A stretch of DNA of 64,000 nucleotides, from assembly GCA_002478115.1 (NCBI GenBank), contig DLMH01000170.1, positions 10,948 through 74,947 of the forward strand. Direction: 5' to 3'. A program made the position numbers and the translations under genes. The DNA comes from Candidatus Acidiferrum typicum. Lineage in GTDB: Bacteria; Acidobacteriota; Terriglobia; Acidiferrales; UBA7541. This document shows, in pieces, positions 26,826-35,423 of this stretch. The notes under the pieces are model-generated. The model had not been told where the DNA came from. It searched no databases and saw nothing but the letters and a program-made list of their open reading frames with translations. Position 1 is the stretch's first letter, and the number at the start of each line of letters is the position of its first letter.

Positions 26826-28618
26826 GTTTTCAGCGCGTGACTGCAAATTGGGCTCACTACATGCGAATGGATTGGAAAATGTCGTTCCGTACGCGCCGCC
26901 AGTCGAAGCCGCTAACATTCCTCACACTTGTTTATGCATTCGCCGCGTTAGGCATGGTGGCACCAGCTTACGCGGGGGGCAATGTGCCTCCGCATGCGTC
27001 GGCGGACCGCTCCGGGGACATTACCACGAGTGATCGTGGGACATTGACGCTCACCGCGGATCTAGGCTCGGTGCGCGTCCAAGCGCTACCCGCCAATGCG
27101 CCTCCCGTGGTCCATTACACCGTACACATTGAAACGGACGCGCCGGAACCACTCGCGCATGTGCTTCTGCAAAGGTACGTTTTGACGGCGAAGGAAACGC
27201 CAAACGGCGTTTCCCTGGTGGGGCGGCTTCCGCAACTGCGTTCGATGATCAGCCGGAACGCTCAATACTGGGTGCAATTCCAGATCAGCGTACCGTCAAA
27301 TTTCGGTGTAGAAGTGAGCACCGGCGCTGGTGATATTGAAATGTCAGACCTAGCCGGGCGCGTACTGCTGGAAACTCAAGGCGGCAATATTCGCACGGGG
27401 CGCCTTGGATTCGGGCCGTACCAAAGCCTTTCCACGGAGCGCTATGCGGCCAAGCTGGAAACTCAGGGCGGGCATATCACCGTATTGGATGTCGCTGGCG
27501 ACCTGGATGCGTTTACGGCCGGGGGCCACATTCAGGCCGGAAACATCGCCGGCAGCGCCAAGCTGCGGTCCGGGGGCGGGCACATTCGCGCCGGTCAAAT
27601 TGGGGGCGAAGCGCATCTGGAGACGGAAGGCGGAAACATTGCCGTTGGCGAAGCGGGCTCCTATGTAAGCGTGCGCACGGGCGGCGGGCAGATCGATTTC
27701 GGGGAAGTGCACGGTTCGGTGCACGCGCAGACGGCCGGAGGCGGAATTCGCATGATGTACGTTTCGGGGCCGATGGAAGTGGAAACAAGCGGCGGCAGCA
27801 TCTGCCTGACGCACGTGGCGAACACGCTCCGCGCGGCAACGGGAAACGGCACGATCACGGCGTGGATTGCTCCGGATTCACCAGATCCGCATCATCCCGT
27901 TCGGCTGCCAGGCGCCTCGCAACTTTCTTCCAGCACGGGCGACATCGTCGTGTTCTTGCCGCGGAATATCATGGCGACGATCGACGCGACGGTGGACAAC
28001 GGCGGGGCACAGCGCATCGAAACGGATCCGTCCCTCCCATTGAATCTGCAGACGCGGCCAGAAGGGCCGTTGCACGCTTACGGGGCGTTGAACGGGGGCG
28101 GGGCGGTGCTGAAGCTGCACACCGCGGCAGGCAAAATCCGGCTGCAATACCTGGACACGGAAACCACGCTACGGCAATCCATGGTGGATGAAGAAAGACA
28201 ACGTCTGGTCAGCGTTTGGTTTCCCAAGGAAGCGGCGCCACAGGAGCCGCAGGCTCTCGCGGCGACAACGCCTGGGGCCAAAGCCGATTGGATCGACCAG
28301 TGGATCAATCGGCTGGAAAGCATGTTCCTGGGCGGTGTGCGTGAAGATGCGGAAGAATTCAAGAAACGCTTGATCGCCTCGCCCCCGCCGGAATATCCGC
28401 AGTTGGCGCGCAAGGCGGGCTTGCAGGGCGTGGTGCGCATGCAAGTCCGGGTGAAGACGGATGGCAGCCTGAGTGTGGACAAGATCATTGAAGGGGAGCC
28501 GGCACTGGCTGATGCAGCAACGTCGGCGATCCGGCAATGGCGGGCGCGGCCAGGGCAAGTAGGCGACAAAAAGGTTGACGTTATCACCACGGTAACGTTT
28601 AATTTTCAACTTCACTGA
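26822..28618 (+). CDS. Secreted DUF4097-like beta-repeat protein with C-terminal TonB domain
   Basis: A 598-residue exported protein. A signal peptide (LTFLTLVYAFAALGMVAPAYA) ends near residue 51 of the GTG-started form. Residues 150-330 form repeated short strands with the pattern GGxI (TQGGNIRTG, TQGGHITVL, AGGHIQAG, GGGHIRAG, TEGGNIAVG, TGGGQIDFG), as in putative-adhesin/DUF4097 beta-helices. The C-terminus (PPEYPQLARKAGLQGVVRMQVRVKTDGSLSVDKIIEG, cited for location only) is a TonB C-terminal-type domain. The GTG at 26822 overlaps the previous stop; ATGs at 26861 and 26867 are alternatives. No membrane anchor other than the signal, so the TonB domain is probably periplasmic and soluble. Confidence 0.75.
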   Translation: MSFQRVTANWAHYMRMDWKMSFRTRRQSKPLTFLTLVYAFAALGMVAPAYAGGNVPPHASADRSGDITTSDRGTLTLTADLGSVRVQALPANAPPVVHYTVHIETDAPEPLAHVLLQRYVLTAKETPNGVSLVGRLPQLRSMISRNAQYWVQFQISVPSNFGVEVSTGAGDIEMSDLAGRVLLETQGGNIRTGRLGFGPYQSLSTERYAAKLETQGGHITVLDVAGDLDAFTAGGHIQAGNIAGSAKLRSGGGHIRAGQIGGEAHLETEGGNIAVGEAGSYVSVRTGGGQIDFGEVHGSVHAQTAGGGIRMMYVSGPMEVETSGGSICLTHVANTLRAATGNGTITAWIAPDSPDPHHPVRLPGASQLSSSTGDIVVFLPRNIMATIDATVDNGGAQRIETDPSLPLNLQTRPEGPLHAYGALNGGGAVLKLHTAAGKIRLQYLDTETTLRQSMVDEERQRLVSVWFPKEAAPQEPQALAATTPGAKADWIDQWINRLESMFLGGVREDAEEFKKRLIASPPPEYPQLARKAGLQGVVRMQVRVKTDGSLSVDKIIEGEPALADAATSAIRQWRARPGQVGDKKVDVITTVTFNFQLH

Positions 28619-28711
28619 GGAGCTGGCCGGGAGAGTGGCGTGTGGGTAGGAAGAGCTTGTAGTTGCCCTGGGGGGAGTGAACGGGTTGAGGTTCGCGAAG
28701 GAGGGTCTACG

Positions 28712-29479
28712 ATGTTTCGCAGCGTATTTCGTCCCGCTACCTTGGTTCTATTGGCCGTCACGGGTTTCCTGGCTCCACAATGTTTCGGCGTAACGCGTGA
28801 ATTCGCGCAAACCTATCCTTTGCGTTCCGGGGGATCGCTGGAACTCAACAATGTGAATGGCACGGTGCGTATTGAGGCCTGGGACAAGGATGTGGTGGAA
28901 GTGCGCGCGGTAAAGACGACTCTGGAAAAGGAATCCAACCTGGACCGCGTTTCGATTGACGTGGACTCGCGCCCCGACGGGGGGCTTTCCATTTCCACGC
29001 GCTACCCGCAGGAAGAGGGAGTGGAGGTGGCGGTGGACTATACGGTGCACGTGCCGCGGCGCGCTCAGGTGACGCACGTCAATACGGTGAATGGCTCGCT
29101 GCGCGTGACGGACCTCGAGTCGGTGGGTGACCTGCATACTGTCAATGGCAATATTGAGGTTTTCGAGGGCAGCGGCAACGTGCATGCCCACACGACGAAT
29201 GGCAACGTGTACCTCGAACTGAAGCACCCGGCGGATTCCAAAGGGGCTCTTGCGGAGACCACGAACGGTTCGGTGCTCCTGGCAATTCCAGCGGATCTCC
29301 CGGCAGACCTGGAAGCCCATTGCATGAACGGGAGCTTCTCCTCTGAACTTCCCGTGGTGATGCGTGGAGCAGTGCAGCCCAGAGTGTTGCATGGAAAGCT
29401 GGGACGCGGCGGCTCGCCCATTCGGCTGGGCACAGTGAACGGGGTCATTCGTGTGGTCGTTCTTCGGGCGACGGTTTAG
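28712..29479 (+). CDS. Secreted DUF4097-family protein
   Basis: A 255-residue exported beta-rich protein. After a signal peptide (ATLVLLAVTGFLAPQCFG) comes FAQTYPLRSGGSLELNNVNGTVRIEAWDKD, the recognisable start of DUF4097/putative adhesin proteins. NG-containing strands follow (VNTVNGSLRVTD, VNGNIEVF, TTNGNVYLE, TTNGSVLLA, CMNGSFSSE, TVNGVIRVV). Function of the family is not known; it is often found next to ECF sigma/anti-sigma pairs. The ATG at 28712 follows AAGGAGGG by six bases. It is the second such protein in this operon. Confidence 0.82.
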   Translation: MFRSVFRPATLVLLAVTGFLAPQCFGVTREFAQTYPLRSGGSLELNNVNGTVRIEAWDKDVVEVRAVKTTLEKESNLDRVSIDVDSRPDGGLSISTRYPQEEGVEVAVDYTVHVPRRAQVTHVNTVNGSLRVTDLESVGDLHTVNGNIEVFEGSGNVHAHTTNGNVYLELKHPADSKGALAETTNGSVLLAIPADLPADLEAHCMNGSFSSELPVVMRGAVQPRVLHGKLGRGGSPIRLGTVNGVIRVVVLRATV

Positions 29480-29520
29480 CATTCTCTCCGTCTAAGTACC
29501 CGAAGGAGCTGAACGCCACC

Positions 29521-30495
29521 ATGAACAATCGAAATGTTTGGACAGTACTCGGCCTGGGGGCTCTGAGCATCGCGCTGCTTGCCTTGCCAGGAGCCTCCGC
29601 CAAGAAACAAGAGACCGGAAGCACATCTCAAAAGCACACACAAATCTACATCAACCAGGATAAGGAAGCTCCGCGAGCGGAATCGGACGATGTTATCGAG
29701 ATCGAAGGGCTTCCCTCCGATGACGACGCCCAGGTTCTGCTGGGTGGAGGCGGAAGCTGGCTCGGCGTGGGCGTGGCCGAAGTCACGCCGGAGAAGGTGA
29801 AAGAACTCAAGCTGCCCGCGGAGCGCGGGACGCTGCTGGGAAAGATCGTGCCGGATAGCCCCGCCGCTAGGGCTGGCTTGAAAGAGAATGACGTCATCAC
29901 CGAGATCAACGGGCAACGGGTGGAAGGCTCGGAGCAGTTCCGGCGAATGATCCGCGAGATTCCAACGGGAAGGACGGCGCAATTGTCGGTGTGGCGCGAT
30001 GGCCGCCAACAAACCATCGCGGTGACATTGGGCAAGTCGGAAGCCGCACACCACCACACGATGCTGGCACTAACACCGGGAGCCTATGCGTTCCAAATGC
30101 CGGAATTGCAGGAGTTGCCCGCGCTTGAGGATCTCCGCAATTTCAGTTTTTCTGTTTCAGGCCGCGCGCGGCTGGGCATTGACGCGGAGGACTTGGAAGG
30201 AGATTTCGGAAATTACTTTGGCGCGCCGGATGGCGAAGGAGTCCTGGTGCGCAATGTGCTCGAGAATTCTCCCGCGGCCAAGGCCGGGCTGAAGGCCGGC
30301 GATGTGATCACGAGCATGGACGGCGAGAGAATCCACAGTGCCCGCGAGCTTCGCGAAAAGCTGATGATGAAGAAAGACGCGAAGTCGGTGAAGCTGGGCT
30401 TGCTGCGCAACCGGAGTGAGCTGTCGTTGACTGTCGAGCTTCCCGCTTCCGAGCAGAAGCTGCCGCACCACATTTCGGAGCGGGCGAACATATAA
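29521..30495 (+). CDS. Secreted protein with two PDZ domains
   Basis: A 324-residue periplasmic protein. It has a signal peptide (VLGLGALSIALLALPGASA), a PDZ domain near residues 75-170 (GSWLGVGVAEVTPEKVKELKLPAERGTLLGKIVPDSPAARAGLKENDVITEINGQ; cited for location) and a second near 210-305 (DSPAAKAGLKAGDVITSMDGERI pattern). No Ser protease catalytic domain (no GNSGG) is present, so it is not DegP/HtrA; it may bind peptide termini and modulate envelope stress sensing. It is the last gene of the sigma/anti-sigma operon and is followed by a terminator. Confidence 0.85.
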   Translation: MNNRNVWTVLGLGALSIALLALPGASAKKQETGSTSQKHTQIYINQDKEAPRAESDDVIEIEGLPSDDDAQVLLGGGGSWLGVGVAEVTPEKVKELKLPAERGTLLGKIVPDSPAARAGLKENDVITEINGQRVEGSEQFRRMIREIPTGRTAQLSVWRDGRQQTIAVTLGKSEAAHHHTMLALTPGAYAFQMPELQELPALEDLRNFSFSVSGRARLGIDAEDLEGDFGNYFGAPDGEGVLVRNVLENSPAAKAGLKAGDVITSMDGERIHSARELREKLMMKKDAKSVKLGLLRNRSELSLTVELPASEQKLPHHISERANI

Positions 30496-30518
30496 GCAAG
30501 AAGGATGTCTCCGACTGG

Positions 30519-30557
30519 GCCCGGCTGGCGTGGATTGCTGGCCGGGCTCTTTTCTTT
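30519..30557 (+). terminator. Likely terminator of the sigma/DUF4097/PDZ operon
   Basis: GCCCGGC (30519-30525) pairs with GCCGGGC (30541-30547) around a 15-nt loop, then TCTTTTCTTT. Confidence 0.6.
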
Positions 30558-30619
30558 GGGGAAGCGCTCGCAGAATAGATGCTTGCTGGCGCGCACCTTT
30601 TGCCCGACGAAGGGTGTGC

Positions 30620-31669
30620 TCAGCCGTCGGGACCGTACTTGCGCAGCAAGCGCAGCGGCCGCCGCACGGCATCCCAGAGCCAGGAGCGCCGATCCTCAGC
30701 TCCCTCCACCCAATCTTCCTCCGTAGGAGAAAGGGATAAGCGCAAGAGATATTGGGCGCCGACGAAGCCGCCGCCGGCCATGCTCACACGGAAGAGCGCG
30801 CGTTCCCGGAGAGCGGGCGGGGCAAACCCAGCCTGGGGCAGCCAACGGACTACCTGCCGGCACAGTCGCTTCGTGGCGGCGTCCCGGGTAAGTTCTGCGG
30901 CCATTTCTGGGGGCGGAGGAACGCCAAAGACAGAAACTCCCAGTTGCAGACCGACGCGCAGCATACGTTCCGCACCCACATCCCTGGCGGCTTGGCGGGC
31001 TTTTTGCCAGTCCATTTCGGGATGACGCGCGGCCAAAGCGGTCACATCGGCAACCCAGATGAGCCGCTCCCAGAAATGCTTGGCGCCATGAATGCAGTTC
31101 AACAACAATTCATCTTCGAGGCTTAGCACCGGCACATCGCGGCCGTCCAGCGGCACGCGCCGCTGGCGGGCATATAGATCCTCGACGCGCATGGGCCGCG
31201 GATAGTAGCGAAAGGTGCGTTCGGTGTGGAGTTCGACGAGGCGCTGCGTGCCGGGGCGCTTGAAGAGATATTCGCCGGGTACTTTTCCAGCCTGGATGGC
31301 GCGTTCTGGAACGTCCGCATCGAAACCCAGGGCGATCATGTGCTGCGTTGCAGGCAGAATATCGCGGTGGCGAACGATCAGGTCGAGATCGACGTAGCTC
31401 CGCACCGCAGGGTCACCGTACGCCAGGAGTGAAATTAAAGGACCTTTCACGAGCAGCGTCTCGATGCCAGCTCGTCCAAAATCTGCCAGGAGGCGGAACA
31501 ACTCCGCGGTCATACTCAAAGTGAAGAGGTACTGCGCGCGGAGGCGGGTCTGCAGCTTTTCGCGGGCGTCCGGGGGAACTCCATCGTAATTCAGTTCCTC
31601 CAAGCGCACGGCGACAATGCCGAGCACGCCGTGTCCTTCGGCTAGCTCCAACAACACGCCCCAGTCCAA
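30620..31669 (-). CDS. Nucleotidyltransferase-like protein of the lasso-peptide cluster
   Basis: At least 349 residues, of the uncharacterised nucleotidyltransferase family (NTP_transf_5 type) often found in lasso-peptide and other RiPP clusters. The core is IETLLVKGPLISLLAYGDPAVRSYVDLDLIVRHRDI: a G-P-x(n)-DLDL arrangement where Asp residues bind metal. LEDELLLNCIHGAKHFWERLIWVADVTAL follows. The first canonical start is a TTG at 31669, but the same frame continues upstream with family-like sequence (GFLCACASPVANRDRVISCLGCG) to about 31745 and beyond without ATG, GTG or TTG. The true start is therefore unclear. Last gene of the cluster. Confidence 0.8.
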   Translation of the reverse strand: MDWGVLLELAEGHGVLGIVAVRLEELNYDGVPPDAREKLQTRLRAQYLFTLSMTAELFRLLADFGRAGIETLLVKGPLISLLAYGDPAVRSYVDLDLIVRHRDILPATQHMIALGFDADVPERAIQAGKVPGEYLFKRPGTQRLVELHTERTFRYYPRPMRVEDLYARQRRVPLDGRDVPVLSLEDELLLNCIHGAKHFWERLIWVADVTALAARHPEMDWQKARQAARDVGAERMLRVGLQLGVSVFGVPPPPEMAAELTRDAATKRLCRQVVRWLPQAGFAPPALRERALFRVSMAGGGFVGAQYLLRLSLSPTEEDWVEGAEDRRSWLWDAVRRPLRLLRKYGPDG

Positions 31670-31884
31670 TCCACATCCAAGGCAACTGATAACCCGGTCA
31701 CGATTGGCGACAGGCGAGGCACAAGCGCAGAGAAAGCCCCATTCTTTTTCCCGGGAACCCGCGCCAAATGGAGGTGTAGAGGACAGAGATTGCTCCAGTT
31801 TCGTTTCGGCCAGTTTACACCGGTATGAAGAGAATGGAGGGACGAAGCTGAGTTCTAAATGGCGCTAGACTGTTATCGGACAAC

Positions 31885-32901
31885 TCACGCGCGGACCTTA
31901 CCGAGCGATGGCTTGCGCTCCATCAGGAAAGCAGCGGCATCCTTTTGGATCAGTTCACACAGTGCAGTGATGCGGCCCGCATCCCGGTGAGGAATAATGC
32001 GTCGCACGGGCACCTGTTGTACGAGCCGGGACAATGTGTCGAACTCGACAGCACGTTGCTCGCGATCCAGAAGCCAATTCATGTAGGTATTCTGCACGAG
32101 ATTCAGAAGTGCCTCTCGAGGGCGCATCTCTTCCACGCGCGGTGTGCCGGCGTCGTCCGAGCGCGGGGCAAACAGGTAGATCAATCCAAGGGGCAACGCT
32201 TCGGGTGAAAACCTGGCGCGGACACCGTCCAGATAGAGAAAACGCTTCTCCCAAACGGGCGTGAGCCGGGGAAGGGCTTCGGCAGAGCCGAGGAGATGTA
32301 CAACGGAATCAGGCCACAGGCACACCCGCGGATAACCGGGGAAGAGATGAAATCGTCCCGCGGACTCTTGCATCGGGGAAATGTCTTCGCTCAGAACGGG
32401 AACGCCGCGCAGGGCTAAAGCGGCGGCGGTGGTGGACTTGCCGAAGCCGGCTTCACCGGAAAAGGCCACGGCCTGGCCGAAAAATTCCACCGCGCTGGCG
32501 TGCAGTGAGGTGACGTGCCACCGCCGCAAAATGAATCCCAAAATGGGTCCCAAGAAGTAGGTGGCGAGATCCGCGTTGGTGAGCGGGGGACGAAAGGTGC
32601 CCCAGACGCGACGGGCATCGGCGTCAACGACAAAACGGGCTCCGTCCGAATACGCTAACTCGAAGCACTCGGCCTGGCCGTGCTCAATGAGTTGAAAAGA
32701 AGGATCCGCGCCGTCTTCGGACTCCGGTCGGTGGGAGATCACGTGGCCCGGGGATGCACAGGCCTGGCTTGCCCATTCGGGTTCTGGACCCGTCTCCAGG
32801 CACAAGTCGGCTCGGCGCGCGGATTGAGGAACGGACTCTGGGCCCGCAATGCTGGTCGTCGAGTCAATTCCAAGACCGTAGACTCGGTAGGAATAGCTCA
32901 C
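31885..32901 (-). CDS. HPr-kinase-like protein of the lasso-peptide cluster
   Basis: A 338-residue relative of the HPr kinase/phosphorylase C-terminal domain. The P-loop is GEAGFGKST near residue 149-157, preceded by SLHASAVEF, and LSEDISPM supplies a metal-binding acid. In lasso clusters of the paeninodin type such kinases phosphorylate the precursor at its C-terminal Ser. Here the precursor lies 42 bp upstream but ends in Thr-Gly-Ala, so the target is uncertain. GTG start without a clear ribosome-binding site; coupling from the precursor transcript is likely. A true HPr kinase is less likely because no PTS gene is nearby and the N-terminal domain differs. Confidence 0.82.
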   Translation of the reverse strand: MSYSYRVYGLGIDSTTSIAGPESVPQSARRADLCLETGPEPEWASQACASPGHVISHRPESEDGADPSFQLIEHGQAECFELAYSDGARFVVDADARRVWGTFRPPLTNADLATYFLGPILGFILRRWHVTSLHASAVEFFGQAVAFSGEAGFGKSTTAAALALRGVPVLSEDISPMQESAGRFHLFPGYPRVCLWPDSVVHLLGSAEALPRLTPVWEKRFLYLDGVRARFSPEALPLGLIYLFAPRSDDAGTPRVEEMRPREALLNLVQNTYMNWLLDREQRAVEFDTLSRLVQQVPVRRIIPHRDAGRITALCELIQKDAAAFLMERKPSLGKVRA

Positions 32902-32943
32902 AAAAATCTGTTTTTCGGCTGCACGATGAAATCGGGGCGGAGG

Positions 32944-33096
32944 TCAGGCTCCGGTTCGGCGCTTCAGGCCTGTTTTTGCGCCATCGACACGGCCCCCGAT
33001 GGCATTGGATTTCGTCATCTGGGCCAGGTCACCATAAACAAGCAGCTTTGGTGATTGATAGGGTTTCTTAGCGAGTATTTTAGGCGGCTGCTTCAT
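32944..33096 (-). CDS. Predicted lasso-peptide precursor (leader + core)
   Basis: A 50-codon gene, short enough to be missed by length cut-offs. The leader (residues 1-29) contains KPYQSPKLLVYGDLAQMT, the YxxP...YGDL...T signature of lasso precursors bound by the PqqD-like B1 protein. Thr28 is at the obligatory -2 position and Lys29 at -1. The core would start at Ser30 and read SNAIGGRVD, putting an Asp at core position 9 for a 9-membered macrolactam. The tail is 12 residues, with two Lys and two Arg, ending in Thr-Gly-Ala. The ATG follows GAGAGGGG by five bases. It lies 21 bp after the cyclase gene and 42 bp before the kinase gene, in the same direction. Confidence 0.88.
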   Translation of the reverse strand: MKQPPKILAKKPYQSPKLLVYGDLAQMTKSNAIGGRVDGAKTGLKRRTGA

Positions 33097-33117
33097 TCAT
33101 GCCCCTCTCGTGACACT

Positions 33118-34959
33118 CTACTGAATCCTTGCCCCATTTTCAACGTCTTTCAACCAGTGCGCGAGGGAGATCGGGCAGAGAGTCTCCAACCTCAAGGAAC
33201 CCTTAACTTGCTCCAATGTTTCGATATATTTCGTCCAATTCACATACGGCAGAATCCCCTTGGGCGGTTCACAGGCTGCGGGAGTCCAAGTCCGTTTCTG
33301 CTGGCAGACTTCCAACGGATCCGTCGCCAAGGGACTTTTGGGCCTCTGAAGAACAGCAACAGGCAGACACCCCTTCATGGCTTGGCGAGCGAGATCCTTG
33401 TTGACACACCAGGGCACCGGGGGCAGACGCAAAAGGAACTGCAGAAGGCGCAAGTCAAGCAGTGGCGCCCGCGCTTCCAACGGCACCCCGATCCAGGCGG
33501 CATCCTCATCTTCCAACACTCCGGCCCAGTAAGCGCTGTGCAGTGAGGCATAGGCATGCGGGTGGACGGGATGTTGATAAACAGGTGCGCTTTTCCGTTG
33601 CCGCCATCTGTCTTTCAGATGGGCACGGCGCTCGAAATCCTCGGCAATCCACGTTGGATAACTCTGCCGGTTATCTTGGCCAATCAGCAGGCGGCGGAGG
33701 CGTGTCCGAAAACCACCCCGGAGGGGAGGAATCTTGCCGTGAGCCCAGAAATAGCCGCCAAAGGTACGGGCGATTCCGAACCAATCACCGCGCTCCTGCA
33801 AATAGAGGAAATAGGGCCATGCCCGCCCGGTCAGGACATCGTCGCCGCCATCGCCCGAGAGCACCACGCGGGCATGGGAAGCAATTTCTTGGAAGAACCT
33901 CCCGGTTCTGGCAAGAAACAATTCGGAGCTGGGTTCGGGAGTTGTTTCTACACCTGTCTTCAGTGGTTCATAGGGTGCGAAGCTCGCATCTTCCATGACT
34001 TCGTGTGTGAGTTTCAGGTGCTTCGCTGTGAGCGCGGCAAATTCGGGTTCCGGGTCGTCAAAGTGAGGCCGCCAACTGATGGTAAAAGCCTTCAGGCGCT
34101 GGCGTTGTCCGCGCTGTGAAGCCAACTGCGCGGCGATAGCACAGACGGACCCGGAATCCAGGCCGCCGCTCAAGTAAAGCGAGGCAGCGGCGTCGGGCAT
34201 ACGGTCGCGCACGGCTTGCACTAGCAATTCACGATACGCCTCGGTGTACTCCTCGGGGCGCCGGAGTTGCAGCGGCTCCTCGATGGGCAATTGCAGGAAT
34301 CGTTTCACTTCGATGCGGCCACCCTCGAATTTCAGGAGATGTCCCGGAGCCAGCCTGCGTATGTCGGCGTACACCGTGCGCGTGGGATCAGCGCACAGGC
34401 CGTCCAGGAGAAAATCTCCAATAAAGAGGTCGTCGAGTTGAATGGAAATTTCTGGAACAGCCCGCAGGACTTGCAGCGTATCGCTAAAGTAAAGAGCGCC
34501 CGCCGCATGCGCATAGAAGAACGGATGGGCGCCGATAAAATCGCGCGCGCACCAGAGTTGTTTTTCTGCCATGTCCCAAAGCGCAAACGAAAAATCGCCA
34601 AGGAGGTGTTTGAGGGAAACTTCGCCCCATTGCCGCCAGGCGAGGAGCAGCAGATCTTCGTCCGTGCCATCTTGTAAAGGGGAGGGGCCGGTGCCGAAGA
34701 GCCTGCGGAGCAAGGCGTCGCGGGCGTCAAGGCGCACCTGCCCGATCAGCCAGAAACGGCCGTCGAGGGTCACCGGTTGTTGCGGCGCTTGCCTGCCAGG
34801 ATCGGTCTGCAAGAAGGCAAAGCTGCTCCCCCAACCATCCTGGGCTCGGATGTTCGTTCCATCGGGACCGCGAAAGCTTAGCTGTGCGGCGAGTTGCGCC
34901 AGCCACTGCTGGTCAATCGCTGCTCCGTCCGGCCGCAGGACGCCAAAGAAACCGCTCAT
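33118..34959 (-). CDS. Lasso-peptide macrolactam synthetase (asparagine-synthetase-like, C protein)
   Basis: A 613-residue AsnB homologue. In lasso pathways it adenylates the Asp/Glu side chain and closes the ring with the N-terminal amine. The N-terminal glutaminase-like domain begins MSGFFG, so Cys2 needed for glutamine hydrolysis is replaced by Ser, as expected for a cyclase. The ATP-pyrophosphatase motif is LYLSGGLDSGSVCAIA, followed by VVLSGDGGDDVLTG. The ATG overlaps the stop of the B2 gene (ATGA), and B1, B2, precursor and kinase genes surround it. An ordinary asparagine synthetase is unlikely in this context. Confidence 0.9.
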   Translation of the reverse strand: MSGFFGVLRPDGAAIDQQWLAQLAAQLSFRGPDGTNIRAQDGWGSSFAFLQTDPGRQAPQQPVTLDGRFWLIGQVRLDARDALLRRLFGTGPSPLQDGTDEDLLLLAWRQWGEVSLKHLLGDFSFALWDMAEKQLWCARDFIGAHPFFYAHAAGALYFSDTLQVLRAVPEISIQLDDLFIGDFLLDGLCADPTRTVYADIRRLAPGHLLKFEGGRIEVKRFLQLPIEEPLQLRRPEEYTEAYRELLVQAVRDRMPDAAASLYLSGGLDSGSVCAIAAQLASQRGQRQRLKAFTISWRPHFDDPEPEFAALTAKHLKLTHEVMEDASFAPYEPLKTGVETTPEPSSELFLARTGRFFQEIASHARVVLSGDGGDDVLTGRAWPYFLYLQERGDWFGIARTFGGYFWAHGKIPPLRGGFRTRLRRLLIGQDNRQSYPTWIAEDFERRAHLKDRWRQRKSAPVYQHPVHPHAYASLHSAYWAGVLEDEDAAWIGVPLEARAPLLDLRLLQFLLRLPPVPWCVNKDLARQAMKGCLPVAVLQRPKSPLATDPLEVCQQKRTWTPAACEPPKGILPYVNWTKYIETLEQVKGSLRLETLCPISLAHWLKDVENGARIQ

Positions 34960-35423
34960 GACTGCTCCTTCGGCGGAACGCGGAATTCGCCGTCGAACGG
35001 GACAAAGTGGCGATGGACCTCTTCCGGCTGATTGAGGGCGGCGCCCTCGTACTCTACCCAGGCATGCGCTTCGAAGCGGCCCGTATGCTTGCGGACGCCA
35101 ATGCGCACGCTGGCGGAAATTCCCTGAAGCCGCAACAGATACCAGAGGGTGAGAGATGTTTCAAGGCAACTCCCGCCGGGCAGGCCGTAGCGCACGGCGG
35201 CACGAACCATGCGACAAGTCTTCTCCACGATGTCCTTGCTGCTGGTGGTTTGCGGCAAGGCCGGGTTGCGGCGCACCCAGCGGGCATGCAACCACTCCTG
35301 GGTCCTCTTATAACCGCGCAGGCGCAGAGATGCCCCGACGAGAGGAAGAAGTACTGCGGCGCGCCGAAACATCTTCCGTGCTTCGGAATCCAGCGCTCTA
35401 TACCGCCGGAATGGTTCCCACAT
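34956..35423 (-). CDS. Lasso-peptide leader peptidase B2 (transglutaminase-like)
   Basis: A 155-residue cysteine protease of the lasso B2 family, which removes the leader after B1 presents it. Catalytic Cys86 is in LPGGSCLETSLTLWYLL and His120 in FEAHAWVEYEG. The position 12 residues after the His, which is Asp in McjB, is Gln132 here (GAALNQPEEV), next to Asn131. The N-terminal helix region LLPLVGASLRLRGYKRTQEW is typical. The gene starts 26 bases inside the B1 gene and overlaps the cyclase gene by four bases, so all three are coupled. Confidence 0.88.
   Translation of the reverse strand: MWEPFRRYRALDSEARKMFRRAAVLLPLVGASLRLRGYKRTQEWLHARWVRRNPALPQTTSSKDIVEKTCRMVRAAVRYGLPGGSCLETSLTLWYLLRLQGISASVRIGVRKHTGRFEAHAWVEYEGAALNQPEEVHRHFVPFDGEFRVPPKEQS

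Noticed and set aside
31670..31884. Second lasso precursor between the kinase and nucleotidyltransferase genes
   Set aside because: The minus-strand sequence here reads as an in-frame extension of the nucleotidyltransferase and contains no YxxP/YGDL leader signature.
33118..34959. Ordinary asparagine synthetase AsnB
   Set aside because: Cys2 is absent (MSGFFG) and the gene is translationally coupled to B1/B2 lasso genes.
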